Source: Nocardia pneumoniae NBRC 100136
Lineage (GTDB): Bacteria > Actinomycetota > Actinomycetes > Mycobacteriales > Mycobacteriaceae
DNA length: 64,000 nt
Reading direction: 5' to 3'
Assembly: GCF_000308755.1 (NCBI RefSeq)
Contig: NZ_BAGF01000149.1
Span: 31,794-95,793, forward strand
Position numbers and translations under genes: made by a program. Position 1 is the stretch's first letter. The number at the start of each line of letters is the position of its first letter. Positions 26,894 to 34,522 of this stretch are shown here, one piece after another. The notes below the pieces were generated by a model that was given only the letters and a program-made list of their open reading frames with translations, did no database searches and was not told the DNA's origin.

Positions 26894-29596
26894 CTAGGCG
26901 GTGGGCTGGGTGGCCAGCGCCCGCCGGGCATACGCGCGGACATCGGCGTCGGTGTCGTCGATCGCGCCGCGCAGCGCGGCGTGTGCGGCGGGCCGCTCCG
27001 GCCACCCCGCCAGCGACAGGACCGCCGCCTTGCGCACGTCCAGATGTGGATCGCCCAGCGCCGCAGCCAGGATCGGCACCGCGAGCTCCGGATCGGCCGC
27101 GGCCAGTCCACGGGCCGCGCCCACCCGGATCTGCCAGGCCGAATGACGCAGCGCGGCCTCCAGTGCGGTGACGTCTTCGGACTCGACGCCGAGTCGCGCG
27201 AACGCGGTGAGCGCGGCGGCGCGGACCAGCGGGTCCTGATCGCCCGCGAGGCGGCGGATCACCTCGGCGCCGCCGTCGCCGATCGCGGCCAGTCCTTGGG
27301 CGACCGCGATGCGCACCTCGCGATTGTCGTCGTCGGCGAGGGCGGCGACGCCGTCGCGGTCGTCGAGCGAGACCAGGGCGCGGACCGCCTCGATGCGCAC
27401 CCGGTGATCCCCGTCCGAGCGAGCCGCGCGGTACTGCGCGGCCGCTCCGGCCCGCAGGGCGCGCAGCAGATCGATCACGGTGGCGCGGACGACCGGATCG
27501 GGGGAGGCGAGCCGGTCGGACAGCCCGGCCGCCGAGGGCAAGACCTCCACCAGTTCCCGCAGGCTCGCCGCGGCCGCGCGCCGTACCGAAGCCGCCTCGT
27601 CGTCGAGCGCGTCGATCAGGACGGCGGTGAAGCCGTCCGGTGTGTGCTCGGTCAGCACCGAGATCGCCGCGGCCCGCACGCCCGCGTCCGGATCCGTCAG
27701 ATAGGCCGACAACTGCGCAACGGTCGGTTCGTCCAGCGCGAGCAGCGCGACGATACGGGGCGACGGGGGAGAGGCGGGTTGCTTCCCGGCTCCGGAGCCG
27801 TGCTCAGCGGCGACGCCGGTGTGCGGCGCACGGCCTGCGGCTGTCGGCGGCTGGTGCACTGGCACCGCCCCGGCATCGGCCGAGGGCAGGTCGTCGAGTC
27901 CGGGCACCGGAACCAGGTACGGCGCCACCGGCCGCTTCAGGAATGCCATGGTCCCGTCGGGGTTCTTGCGGAGATTGAGGTGGTATCGCCATTCGACATC
28001 GTCGCGTTCGGGGAGGTCGGCGCGCTCATGGTAGAGGCCCCAACGGGATTCGGTCCTGGTCAGGGAGCTGCGGGCGGCCATTTCGGCGCAGTCGCGGATG
28101 AACGACACTTCGACCGCCCGCATCAACTCGTGCGGGGTGCGTGCGCCGATGCCCTCGATCTCACCGCGCATGCGCTCGAAGGTCTCCACCGCGATGGCCA
28201 GTTTGGTGGCCGTTTTGGGTGGCGCCACATAGTCGTTGACGAACCGGCGCAACTTGTACTCGACCTGCGGCTGCGGCGGCCCGTCCGGATGACGCAGCGG
28301 CCGGTAGATCAGTTCGTGTGCCGCGGCCAGTTGGTCTTCCGGCAGTTCACCCGGCGCCGCGACATCCTCGAGCGTGGACGCGGCGTGCGCGCCCGCGAGA
28401 TCGCCGAAGACGAACGCGCCGATCATGTAGTTGTGCGGCACGCACGCCAGGTCGCCCGCCGCGTACAAGCCGGGCACCGTGGTGCGCGCGTGCTCGTCGA
28501 CCCACACGCCGGAGGCGGAGTGCCCGCCGCACAAGCCGATTTCGGAGATGTGCATCTCGATGTCGTGCGTGCGGTAGTCGTGGCCGCGGTTGGCGTGGAA
28601 GGTGCCGCGGGTCGGGCGCTCGGTGGTGTGCAGGATGCCTTCGAGCGTGCTCAGCGTCTCGTCCGGCAGGTGCGAGACCTTGAGGTAGATGGGTCCGCGC
28701 GCGGATTCGATCTCGCGCTTCACTTCCGCCATCATCTGTCCGGACCAGTAGTCGGAGTCGACGAAGCGCTCGCCTCGGGCGTTGACCTGGTAGCCGCCGA
28801 ACGGATTGGCGACATACGCGCACGCCGGGCCGTTGTAGTCCTTGATCAGCGGGTTGATCTGGAAGCACTCGATGCCGCTGAGCTCGGCGCCCGCGTGGTA
28901 GGCCATCGAGTAGCCGTCGCCGGCGTTCGTCGGATTCTCGTAGGTGCCGTACAGATAGCCGCTGGCGGGCAGCCCGAGCCTGCCGCAGGGTCCGGTGGCC
29001 AGGATCACCGCCTTCGCGCCGACTGCGACGAATTCGCCGGTGCGCGTGTGCAGTGCGGCGGCGCCGACCGCGCGTCCGTTGTCGGTGAGCACGCGCACCG
29101 GCATGAGCCGGTTCTCGATGCGGATCTTCTCGCGCATCGTGCGTTGCCGCAGCACGCGATACAGGGCCTTCTTGACATCCTTGCCCTCGGGCATGGGCAG
29201 GACGTACGAGCCGGAGCGGTGCACCCGGCGTACCGCGTACTCGCCGTACTCGTCCTTCTCGAATTTCACCCCGTAGCGTTCCAGCCGTTGCACCATGGCG
29301 AAGCCGCGCGTCGCGGTCTGGTACACGGTGCGCTGGTCGACGATTCCGTCGTTGGCCCTGGTGATCTCGGCGACGTAGTCCTCCGGTTCGGCCTTGCCGG
29401 GGATGACGGCGTTGTTGACGCCGTCCATGCCCATGGCCAGCGCACCGGAGTGCCGCACGTGCGCCTTCTCCAGCAGCAGCACGTTCGCGCCCTGCCCGGC
29501 GGCGGTGAGCGCGGCCATGGTGCCCGCGGTGCCGCCGCCGATGACGAGCACGTCGCAGTCCAGCCGAATCCGTTCCGGCAGCGACGGAATGTTCAC
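26894..29596 (-). CDS. AprA-like flavoprotein fused to C-terminal HEAT repeats
   Basis: 900 aa. Residues 1-about 590: fumarate reductase/APS reductase alpha-type flavoprotein with the FAD motif CDVLVIGGGTAGTMAAL (about 13-29), HSGALAMGMDG (about 46-56), GHSASGVWVDEH and GLYAAGDLACVPHNYMIGA (about 385-403). Then a Pro/Gly-rich linker and, from about 640 to the end, some eight HEAT/PBS-lyase-like repeats (pattern DPDAGVRAAAISVL, DPVVRATVIDLL, DPLVRAAALTAF, DPHLDVRKAAVLSL). The GTG at 29596 overlaps the ABC ATPase stop (GTGA); the longer frame upstream is a shadow of that gene. With the dicluster ferredoxin of the same operon it resembles an AprAB pair. Substrate unknown; an organosulfur compound is suggested by the transporter. 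Confidence 0.85.
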   Translation of the reverse strand: MNIPSLPERIRLDCDVLVIGGGTAGTMAALTAAGQGANVLLLEKAHVRHSGALAMGMDGVNNAVIPGKAEPEDYVAEITRANDGIVDQRTVYQTATRGFAMVQRLERYGVKFEKDEYGEYAVRRVHRSGSYVLPMPEGKDVKKALYRVLRQRTMREKIRIENRLMPVRVLTDNGRAVGAAALHTRTGEFVAVGAKAVILATGPCGRLGLPASGYLYGTYENPTNAGDGYSMAYHAGAELSGIECFQINPLIKDYNGPACAYVANPFGGYQVNARGERFVDSDYWSGQMMAEVKREIESARGPIYLKVSHLPDETLSTLEGILHTTERPTRGTFHANRGHDYRTHDIEMHISEIGLCGGHSASGVWVDEHARTTVPGLYAAGDLACVPHNYMIGAFVFGDLAGAHAASTLEDVAAPGELPEDQLAAAHELIYRPLRHPDGPPQPQVEYKLRRFVNDYVAPPKTATKLAIAVETFERMRGEIEGIGARTPHELMRAVEVSFIRDCAEMAARSSLTRTESRWGLYHERADLPERDDVEWRYHLNLRKNPDGTMAFLKRPVAPYLVPVPGLDDLPSADAGAVPVHQPPTAAGRAPHTGVAAEHGSGAGKQPASPPSPRIVALLALDEPTVAQLSAYLTDPDAGVRAAAISVLTEHTPDGFTAVLIDALDDEAASVRRAAAASLRELVEVLPSAAGLSDRLASPDPVVRATVIDLLRALRAGAAAQYRAARSDGDHRVRIEAVRALVSLDDRDGVAALADDDNREVRIAVAQGLAAIGDGGAEVIRRLAGDQDPLVRAAALTAFARLGVESEDVTALEAALRHSAWQIRVGAARGLAAADPELAVPILAAALGDPHLDVRKAAVLSLAGWPERPAAHAALRGAIDDTDADVRAYARRALATQPTA

Positions 29597-30333
29597 AGTT
29601 TCTCCAGGATCTCGGCCTTCGTCGCGGATCGGTCGATCGCCTCGCGCGGGCTGGGCACCGGCACCAGCGCGCGCAGGGTGCCGCCGCCGAGCACGGCGAT
29701 GCGGTCGCCGAGCAGCAGGGCCTCGTCGAGGTCGTGGGTGACGAAGACGACGGTGGTGGGATGGGCGCGCCAGGTGTCGATCAGCAGCCGCTGCATGGTC
29801 TCCCGCGTCTGTGTGTCGAGTGCGCCGAACGGCTCGTCCATCAGCACGGCGCGCGGTGCGGCCGCGAGGCTGCGCGCCAGCTGGACCCGCTGGCGCATGC
29901 CGCCGGACAGGTCGCGGGGCAGATAGTCGGCATACCCGGTGAGCCCGACCTCCTCCACCCAGCGCAGTGCCGTGGTCCGGCGTTCGGCGCGGGGCGTTCC
30001 GCCCAGGCGCAGGGCGAGTTCGATGTTCTGCCGCGCGGTGCGCCACGGCAGCAGCGCGTCGTCCTGGAAGACCAGGGCGCGGTCGGCGGCGGGTCCGGTG
30101 ACGGCGACGCCGTCGGCCAGGATCGCGCCGCCCGCAGGAGCGTGCAGTCCGGCGAGGGCGCGCAGCAGCGTCGACTTGCCGCAGCCGGATTTGCCGACCA
30201 CCATGACGATTTCGCCCGGCGCGATGGTCACGTCGAGTCGGTCGAGTACCGGTTGGCCGCCGTAGGCGATCCGGACGCCGCCGAGGCTCAAGCGCATGCC
30301 GGTCGAGGCCGGTGCTTCGATCACTGTGGTCAT
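29593..30333 (-). CDS. ABC transporter ATPase (SsuB/TauB-like)
   Basis: 246 aa. Walker A VVGKSGCGKSTLLRALAGL (about 42-60), Q-loop FQDDALLPWRTARQNI, signature DLSGGMRQRVQLARSLA (about 135-151), Walker B VLMDEPFGALD. The LPWRT and GGMRQR wording is typical for the nitrate/sulfonate/taurine importers. It energises uptake with the permease and lipoprotein of the operon. ATG 30333 overlaps the permease stop (ATGA). Confidence 0.92.
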   Translation of the reverse strand: MTTVIEAPASTGMRLSLGGVRIAYGGQPVLDRLDVTIAPGEIVMVVGKSGCGKSTLLRALAGLHAPAGGAILADGVAVTGPAADRALVFQDDALLPWRTARQNIELALRLGGTPRAERRTTALRWVEEVGLTGYADYLPRDLSGGMRQRVQLARSLAAAPRAVLMDEPFGALDTQTRETMQRLLIDTWRAHPTTVVFVTHDLDEALLLGDRIAVLGGGTLRALVPVPSPREAIDRSATKAEILEKL

Positions 30334-31187
30334 GCCTCGACCTCCCTGGGCAGCCAGCGGGTGATGCGGCGGCCGGCCAGCTCGACCAGCCCCGATGTCG
30401 CGAAACCGAGGACGCCGATGGTGATCATGCCGACGAACACCGCCGGATAGTCCACGATGGTGTACGCCTGCCAGGTGCGGTAGCCGACGCCGAGACGCCC
30501 GGAGATCATCTCCGCGGAGATCAGGCAGATCCACGCCACGCCGACGCTGACCGACAGGCCGCTGAAGACGCCGGGCAGGATGCCGGGGAACACCACGCGC
30601 ACCAGCACGTCCAGCCGGGACGCGCCGAGTGTGCGCAGCGCGTCCTCCCAGATGGTCGGCAGCGCGCGCACCGCGTGCCGCGTGCTGACCAGCACCGGGA
30701 ACAGCGACGCGGTGAAGGTGATGAACACGATGCCGGATTCGTCGCTGGGGAACAGCAGGATCGCGACCGGGACCAGCGCGATCGCCGGTATCGGCCGGAC
30801 CAGTTCGGCGAGCGGGCCGAGGGTGTCGGCGAGCAGCCGGGACCGGCCGAGGCCGATGCCCGCGATCACGCCGACCACCGCGGCCAGCCCGAAACCGGTG
30901 ACGATCCGCAGCAGCGACTGGGCGATGTCCAGGTAGTACTGGTCGGCGCGCAGGCGGGTGCCGAATTCGGCGACGATCTGGGTGACGGTGGGCAGCGTGT
31001 CGAAGCGCAGGCCCGCCGCCCGTACGTTGTTGGCCGTGAGCAACTGCCACGCACCGACCGCGGCGGCGACCGACGCGACCCGCAGCAGGCGTGAGCGCCA
31101 CACCGATGGCGGCGTCGGTGCCGACCGGGCCGCGGTCGGCTCCGACGTGATGACCTGCGCCGAGTGGGCGGCGAGTTCGCTTGTCAT
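30330..31187 (-). CDS. ABC transporter permease (SsuC/TauC-like)
   Basis: 285 aa. About six membrane helices; the EAA loop TIWEDALRTLGASRLDVLVRV (here shortened) sits around residue 180-200, the contact site for the ATPase. Pattern and length are those of sulfonate/nitrate/taurine permeases. ATG 31187 overlaps the stop of the lipoprotein gene (ATGA); earlier in-frame starts read antisense-like basic sequence inside that gene. Confidence 0.9.
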   Translation of the reverse strand: MTSELAAHSAQVITSEPTAARSAPTPPSVWRSRLLRVASVAAAVGAWQLLTANNVRAAGLRFDTLPTVTQIVAEFGTRLRADQYYLDIAQSLLRIVTGFGLAAVVGVIAGIGLGRSRLLADTLGPLAELVRPIPAIALVPVAILLFPSDESGIVFITFTASLFPVLVSTRHAVRALPTIWEDALRTLGASRLDVLVRVVFPGILPGVFSGLSVSVGVAWICLISAEMISGRLGVGYRTWQAYTIVDYPAVFVGMITIGVLGFATSGLVELAGRRITRWLPREVEA

Positions 31188-32608
31188 CCGCGTACTTCCG
31201 TGACGGCCTGCTCGTAGCCGACCGGCGTGGCCGACGGGTGGCCCTGCCGGTAGCGCTGCGCCGCGGCGGCCGTGGTGAAGGGCAGGTATGTGTTGCCGTC
31301 GCGCAGCCACACCGCCTTGTCGGCGAACCAGCGGGTGCCGAGTTCGGCGTCCGGGACGTACGCGGCACGGATCGTCTTGCCCTGTGCCTTCGCGGCGTGG
31401 ATCGCGCGGAGCAGGCAGGTCGGGTCGGCGGCGGGTTGCGGTGTGTCGGCGCCGTCGAGCCACAGCTCTCCGGCCAGCGCGGGGTTCTGCGCGGCGGTGC
31501 CGCAGACGGGATCGGCGCCGGTGACGCGCGTGGGGTTGGTCTTGTCCGCCAGTTCGCGGTCGTAGTCGCGGCCGGTCTCGGCGAAGGCTTTGCGCAGCGG
31601 GGCGTCCTCGACGAACCGGTCGATATCGAGGTCGGCGAAGTCTCCGATCGACTTCAGGTATGCAACATCACTTTTGAGCGCGGCGATCAGGCTCGGCTCG
31701 AGCGTGGTGTCGAAACTCGTTCCGCCGGGACCGTTGTAGAGGTACACCACCTCCTGCGGCAGCCCGGAGCCGTCGGCGACGATCTTGGCGGCTTCGAACG
31801 GTTTGTCGCGCAGGAACTGGGTGGCGTCCAGCTGCGCGGCGAGGAACGCCTGCAGCACTTCGGGATGCTCGGCGGCGTACGCGCGGCGGGCGACCACGCC
31901 GTGGAAGGTGGGCACGCCGAGTTCGGCGCCGTCGTAGAGCAGCTTGGCCTTGTTCTGGAAGACGAGCAGACCGGGCCACGCGACGAACTGCGACAGCGCG
32001 CTCACCTGGTGCGATTCGAGCGCGGTCGCGCCGACCTGCGGCTGTTGGTTGAGCACCTCCACGCCCTTGGCCGGGTCGATCCCGGCCCGCGACAGCGCCT
32101 GCACCAACGTGCCGTGCCCGGCCGAACCGACGCTGGCGGAGATCTTCTGCCCGGCCAGATCGGTGATCCCGGCTGCCGCCGAATCATTCGGCACCACAAC
32201 CATGTTCAGCGCGCCCTTGGGGTTGTACCCGGTGACCGACACGAGTTCGGTTTTCGCGCGTTCGTTGGCCTGCGTGCGGGAGCCGTTGATCAGCAGCGGG
32301 TAATCGCCCATCGAGCCGATGTCGATCTTCTCGGCCACCATCTGCGCGGTGATCGGCGCGCCGGTGTCGTAGTCCTGCCACTCGACCTGGTACTTCGCGC
32401 CGCCGTCGGCGGTGATCTTCGCCAGCCGCTGCTCCAGGAAACCCTGCGCGCGCAGTAGGGTGCCCGCGGTGACGGTGTTGATGGTCTTGGACTGGTAGCC
32501 GATGACCACTTTGACGGTGCCGGCCGGGGTGGCGTCGGTCTTCTCCAGGGAGCAGCCGGTCAGTGCGAGCGCGGCGGCGAGCAGGACGGGGGCGAGTTTT
32601 GCTTTCAT
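31184..32608 (-). CDS. ABC substrate-binding lipoprotein with extra C-terminal domain
   Basis: 474 aa. Signal peptide with lipobox LTGC (Cys19). Residues 30-about 320 are a SsuA/TauA/NrtA-type binding protein (KVVIGYQSKTINTVTAGTLL, IDIGSMGDYPLLI, ASVGSAGHGTLVQAL). The remaining 150 residues are not part of the usual fold (about 320 aa): they contain two cysteines (DPVCGTAAQNP, DPTCLLRAIH) and end with WFADKAVWLRDGNTYLPF and TPVGYEQAV, which resemble the end of NosL-type copper-binding lipoproteins. The extra domain might handle a cofactor or metal for the partner redox proteins. It is encoded between ferredoxin (12 bases upstream) and permease. Confidence 0.85.
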   Translation of the reverse strand: MKAKLAPVLLAAALALTGCSLEKTDATPAGTVKVVIGYQSKTINTVTAGTLLRAQGFLEQRLAKITADGGAKYQVEWQDYDTGAPITAQMVAEKIDIGSMGDYPLLINGSRTQANERAKTELVSVTGYNPKGALNMVVVPNDSAAAGITDLAGQKISASVGSAGHGTLVQALSRAGIDPAKGVEVLNQQPQVGATALESHQVSALSQFVAWPGLLVFQNKAKLLYDGAELGVPTFHGVVARRAYAAEHPEVLQAFLAAQLDATQFLRDKPFEAAKIVADGSGLPQEVVYLYNGPGGTSFDTTLEPSLIAALKSDVAYLKSIGDFADLDIDRFVEDAPLRKAFAETGRDYDRELADKTNPTRVTGADPVCGTAAQNPALAGELWLDGADTPQPAADPTCLLRAIHAAKAQGKTIRAAYVPDAELGTRWFADKAVWLRDGNTYLPFTTAAAAQRYRQGHPSATPVGYEQAVTEVRG

Positions 32609-32620
32609 CGGTCTTCCAGA

Positions 32621-32848
32621 TCAGCGGAGCAGGTAGGGCATGTTGACGGTGACGGCGCCGGTGGGGCAGCGGGCCGCGCAGGGCCCGCAGTACCAGCACT
32701 CGTCCACGTGCATGAAGGCCTTGCCGTTCTCGGGGTTGATCGCCAGCGAGTCCAGCGGGCAGATCTCGACGCACAGCGTGCACCCCTGGATGCAGAGCGA
32801 CTCGTCGATGGTGACGGGGATGTCGGCGCGCTGATTCACGAGTGCCAT
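32621..32848 (-). CDS. Dicluster [4Fe-4S] ferredoxin (AprB N-terminal-like)
   Basis: 75 aa. Two cluster motifs: Cys19/23/26/30 (CIQGCTLCVEICP) and Cys51/54/57/61 (CWYCGPCAARCP). The second motif with its Trp after the first Cys looks like APS reductase beta subunits. It should pass electrons to the flavoprotein at the end of the operon. Its ATG directly follows the stop of the GntR gene (no gap), so regulator and ferredoxin are cotranscribed. Confidence 0.9.
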   Translation of the reverse strand: MALVNQRADIPVTIDESLCIQGCTLCVEICPLDSLAINPENGKAFMHVDECWYCGPCAARCPTGAVTVNMPYLLR

Positions 32849-33604
32849 CTAGAGGACCTTCCATTCGGGGGTGCTGCGGGTCAGGCTGCCGCGCATAGTG
32901 ATTCGGTCGCCGCGGAGGCGGATGTACTCCAGGTCGACCGGGCGGCCGTCGTCGAGGCGGGTCAGCCGTTCCAGCATCAGCAGCGGCGCGCCGCCGGGGA
33001 CGTCGAGGGTGGAAGCGGTGTGCGGGTCGGCGGGCACCGCCTCGAGGGTCAGATCGGCCGAACCCAGGGAGCGGCCGCTGATGCGTTCCAGCAGCACGAA
33101 GATGTCGGTGTGCTCCAGATCGTGGCCGAGCACCTCGGTGCCGATGTCGGGCGCGAGATAGGTGAGATCGAGGCTCAGCGGCAGATCCGCGAGGTAGCGC
33201 AGCCGCTCCAGGTAGACCACGCGTTCGCCCGGCGCGAGTCCGAGGCGGCGCGCGACGGCGGGCGGTGCGGTGACGTGCATCGCGGCGCGCACCTCGTTGC
33301 GCACGGTGCCGTGGCCTTTGAAGGTCTCCTGCAAACCGAGCAGCGCGTCCAGGCCGTGGTCGTATTTGCGGGTGGCCACCCGGGTGCCGACCTTCGGCGC
33401 ACGGTCGATCAGGCCCTCGTCCTTCAACAGCGCCAAGGCGTCGCGGACCGTGTTGCGCGAGGCGCCGTACTCGGCGGCGAGTTCCTGCTCGCTCGGCAGC
33501 GTGCTGTCGAACGCGCCCGCGTGCAGTTGGTGGCGCAGGATATCGGCCACCCGCCGCGCCTGGTCGGCGCGCAACTGCCGCACGGGAGTGGGTTCCGCTG
33601 TCAC
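32849..33604 (-). CDS. GntR/HutC family regulator of the redox-transport operon
   Basis: 251 aa from GTG 33604. N-terminal winged helix (LRADQARRVADILRHQL, then LPSEQELAAEYGASRNTVRDALALLKDEGLI) and C-terminal UTRA ligand domain (ERVVYLERLRYLADLPLSLD). HutC-type proteins usually sense the substrate of the operon they control. GTG 33604, preceded by AAAGGCGGAGG, gives the normal family length; an ATG at 33679 would add 25 low-complexity residues. First gene of a six-gene minus-strand operon. Confidence 0.85.
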   Translation of the reverse strand: MTAEPTPVRQLRADQARRVADILRHQLHAGAFDSTLPSEQELAAEYGASRNTVRDALALLKDEGLIDRAPKVGTRVATRKYDHGLDALLGLQETFKGHGTVRNEVRAAMHVTAPPAVARRLGLAPGERVVYLERLRYLADLPLSLDLTYLAPDIGTEVLGHDLEHTDIFVLLERISGRSLGSADLTLEAVPADPHTASTLDVPGGAPLLMLERLTRLDDGRPVDLEYIRLRGDRITMRGSLTRSTPEWKVL

Positions 33605-33863
33605 CGCCTCCGCCTTTCCATCGCTGACCTGCACGGATAGCGACGATAATGCGGCCGCGGCCACCCCTGATCCCGCCAAGAGCCCGCCGGAAATCAGGGG
33701 ATGCTATTGCGCCGGGTGATCCTGGCGCCGACCTGGCACTATGCGCGGCGGCACGGGTAATCCGCCACCCTCGCGTCGGCGAGCGAATTCGGATCACGCC
33801 GATCCGAATGCCGCGGGATGTGGGGAGCGGCGGGCGTATCTACGGAGACGGGTCGTAGGCCCG

Positions 33864-34490
33864 CTACTTCTCGATCGCCTCGGGGATGCCCAGCAGCGCC
33901 GCCTGTACCTCGTGCAGGCGGTCGATGTCGCCGCGGATGCCCGCGACGTTGTCGTTGTACAGGAACGCCTCGCCGAGGCGGACCAGCGCGTAGGCGAGCA
34001 GGGCGGGTTCCAGCGGCGGGTGGTAGCCGTCCTCCTGCGCCGCGCGCATGATCAGCTCCCGGACGGTTTGGACGATCAGCGGCTGGACCGGTCCGTCGCC
34101 CGCGGTGAGGATGCGCAGCCCGGACAGCGGCTCGTTCTCGAAATAGCGGCGGAACGGTTCGTTGTCGGTCATCCAGCGGTTGACCCGGTAGAGCACGTCC
34201 AGGATGCGCCGTGCGCCGGTGGAGCGACGGCGTGCGTCGGCGCGGCTGAGCAGGGCCTCGAACTCTCCGGCCAGCACCGCGCCGAGCACGCCGTCGCGGG
34301 AGCCGAACCAGCGGTAGATCGAGGCGCGGCTGAGCCCGAGTTGCCCGGCGATGGCCTGGATGTCCACGCGCTCACCGGCCAGGAACGCCTTGCGGGCGTG
34401 TTCGATGACCTGTTCCCTGGTCGCGGAGGCCGGTCGGCCGGGAGGGCGGGTGGTCCGCTGACTGGAATCGATCACCGAAGAATGATACAT
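33864..34490 (-). CDS. TetR family regulator (QsdR-like)
   Basis: 208 aa. HTH at about 28-66 (EHARKAFLAGERVDIQAIAG, LGLSRASIYRWFGSRDGVLG). The C-terminal domain with YALVRLGEAFLYNDNVAGI matches the QsdR-type group. The ATG at 34490 lies inside the left arm of a perfect inverted repeat (34484-34507), so the mRNA may be leaderless and self-repressed; a GTG at 34475 is an alternative start. The same operator architecture precedes the acyl-CoA dehydrogenase gene next door, so that gene is the probable target. Confidence 0.82.
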   Translation of the reverse strand: MYHSSVIDSSQRTTRPPGRPASATREQVIEHARKAFLAGERVDIQAIAGQLGLSRASIYRWFGSRDGVLGAVLAGEFEALLSRADARRRSTGARRILDVLYRVNRWMTDNEPFRRYFENEPLSGLRILTAGDGPVQPLIVQTVRELIMRAAQEDGYHPPLEPALLAYALVRLGEAFLYNDNVAGIRGDIDRLHEVQAALLGIPEAIEK

Positions 34491-34507
34491 CCTCTAGGGC
34501 ATGTATC
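34484..34507. promoter_or_regulatory. TetR operator GATACAT-N10-ATGTATC
   Basis: Perfect 7-base inverted repeat with a 10-base spacer, covering the start codon and immediate upstream region of the TetR gene. A near-copy with identical spacing is at 36334-36357. Confidence 0.7.
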
Positions 34508-34522
34508 GAAATGGGGGCGTGT

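Noticed and set aside
29597..30046. N-terminal extension of the flavoprotein frame
   Set aside because: The 150 extra codons are an out-of-frame reading of the ABC ATPase gene, rich in Arg and without motifs; the GTG overlap at 29596 is the natural start.
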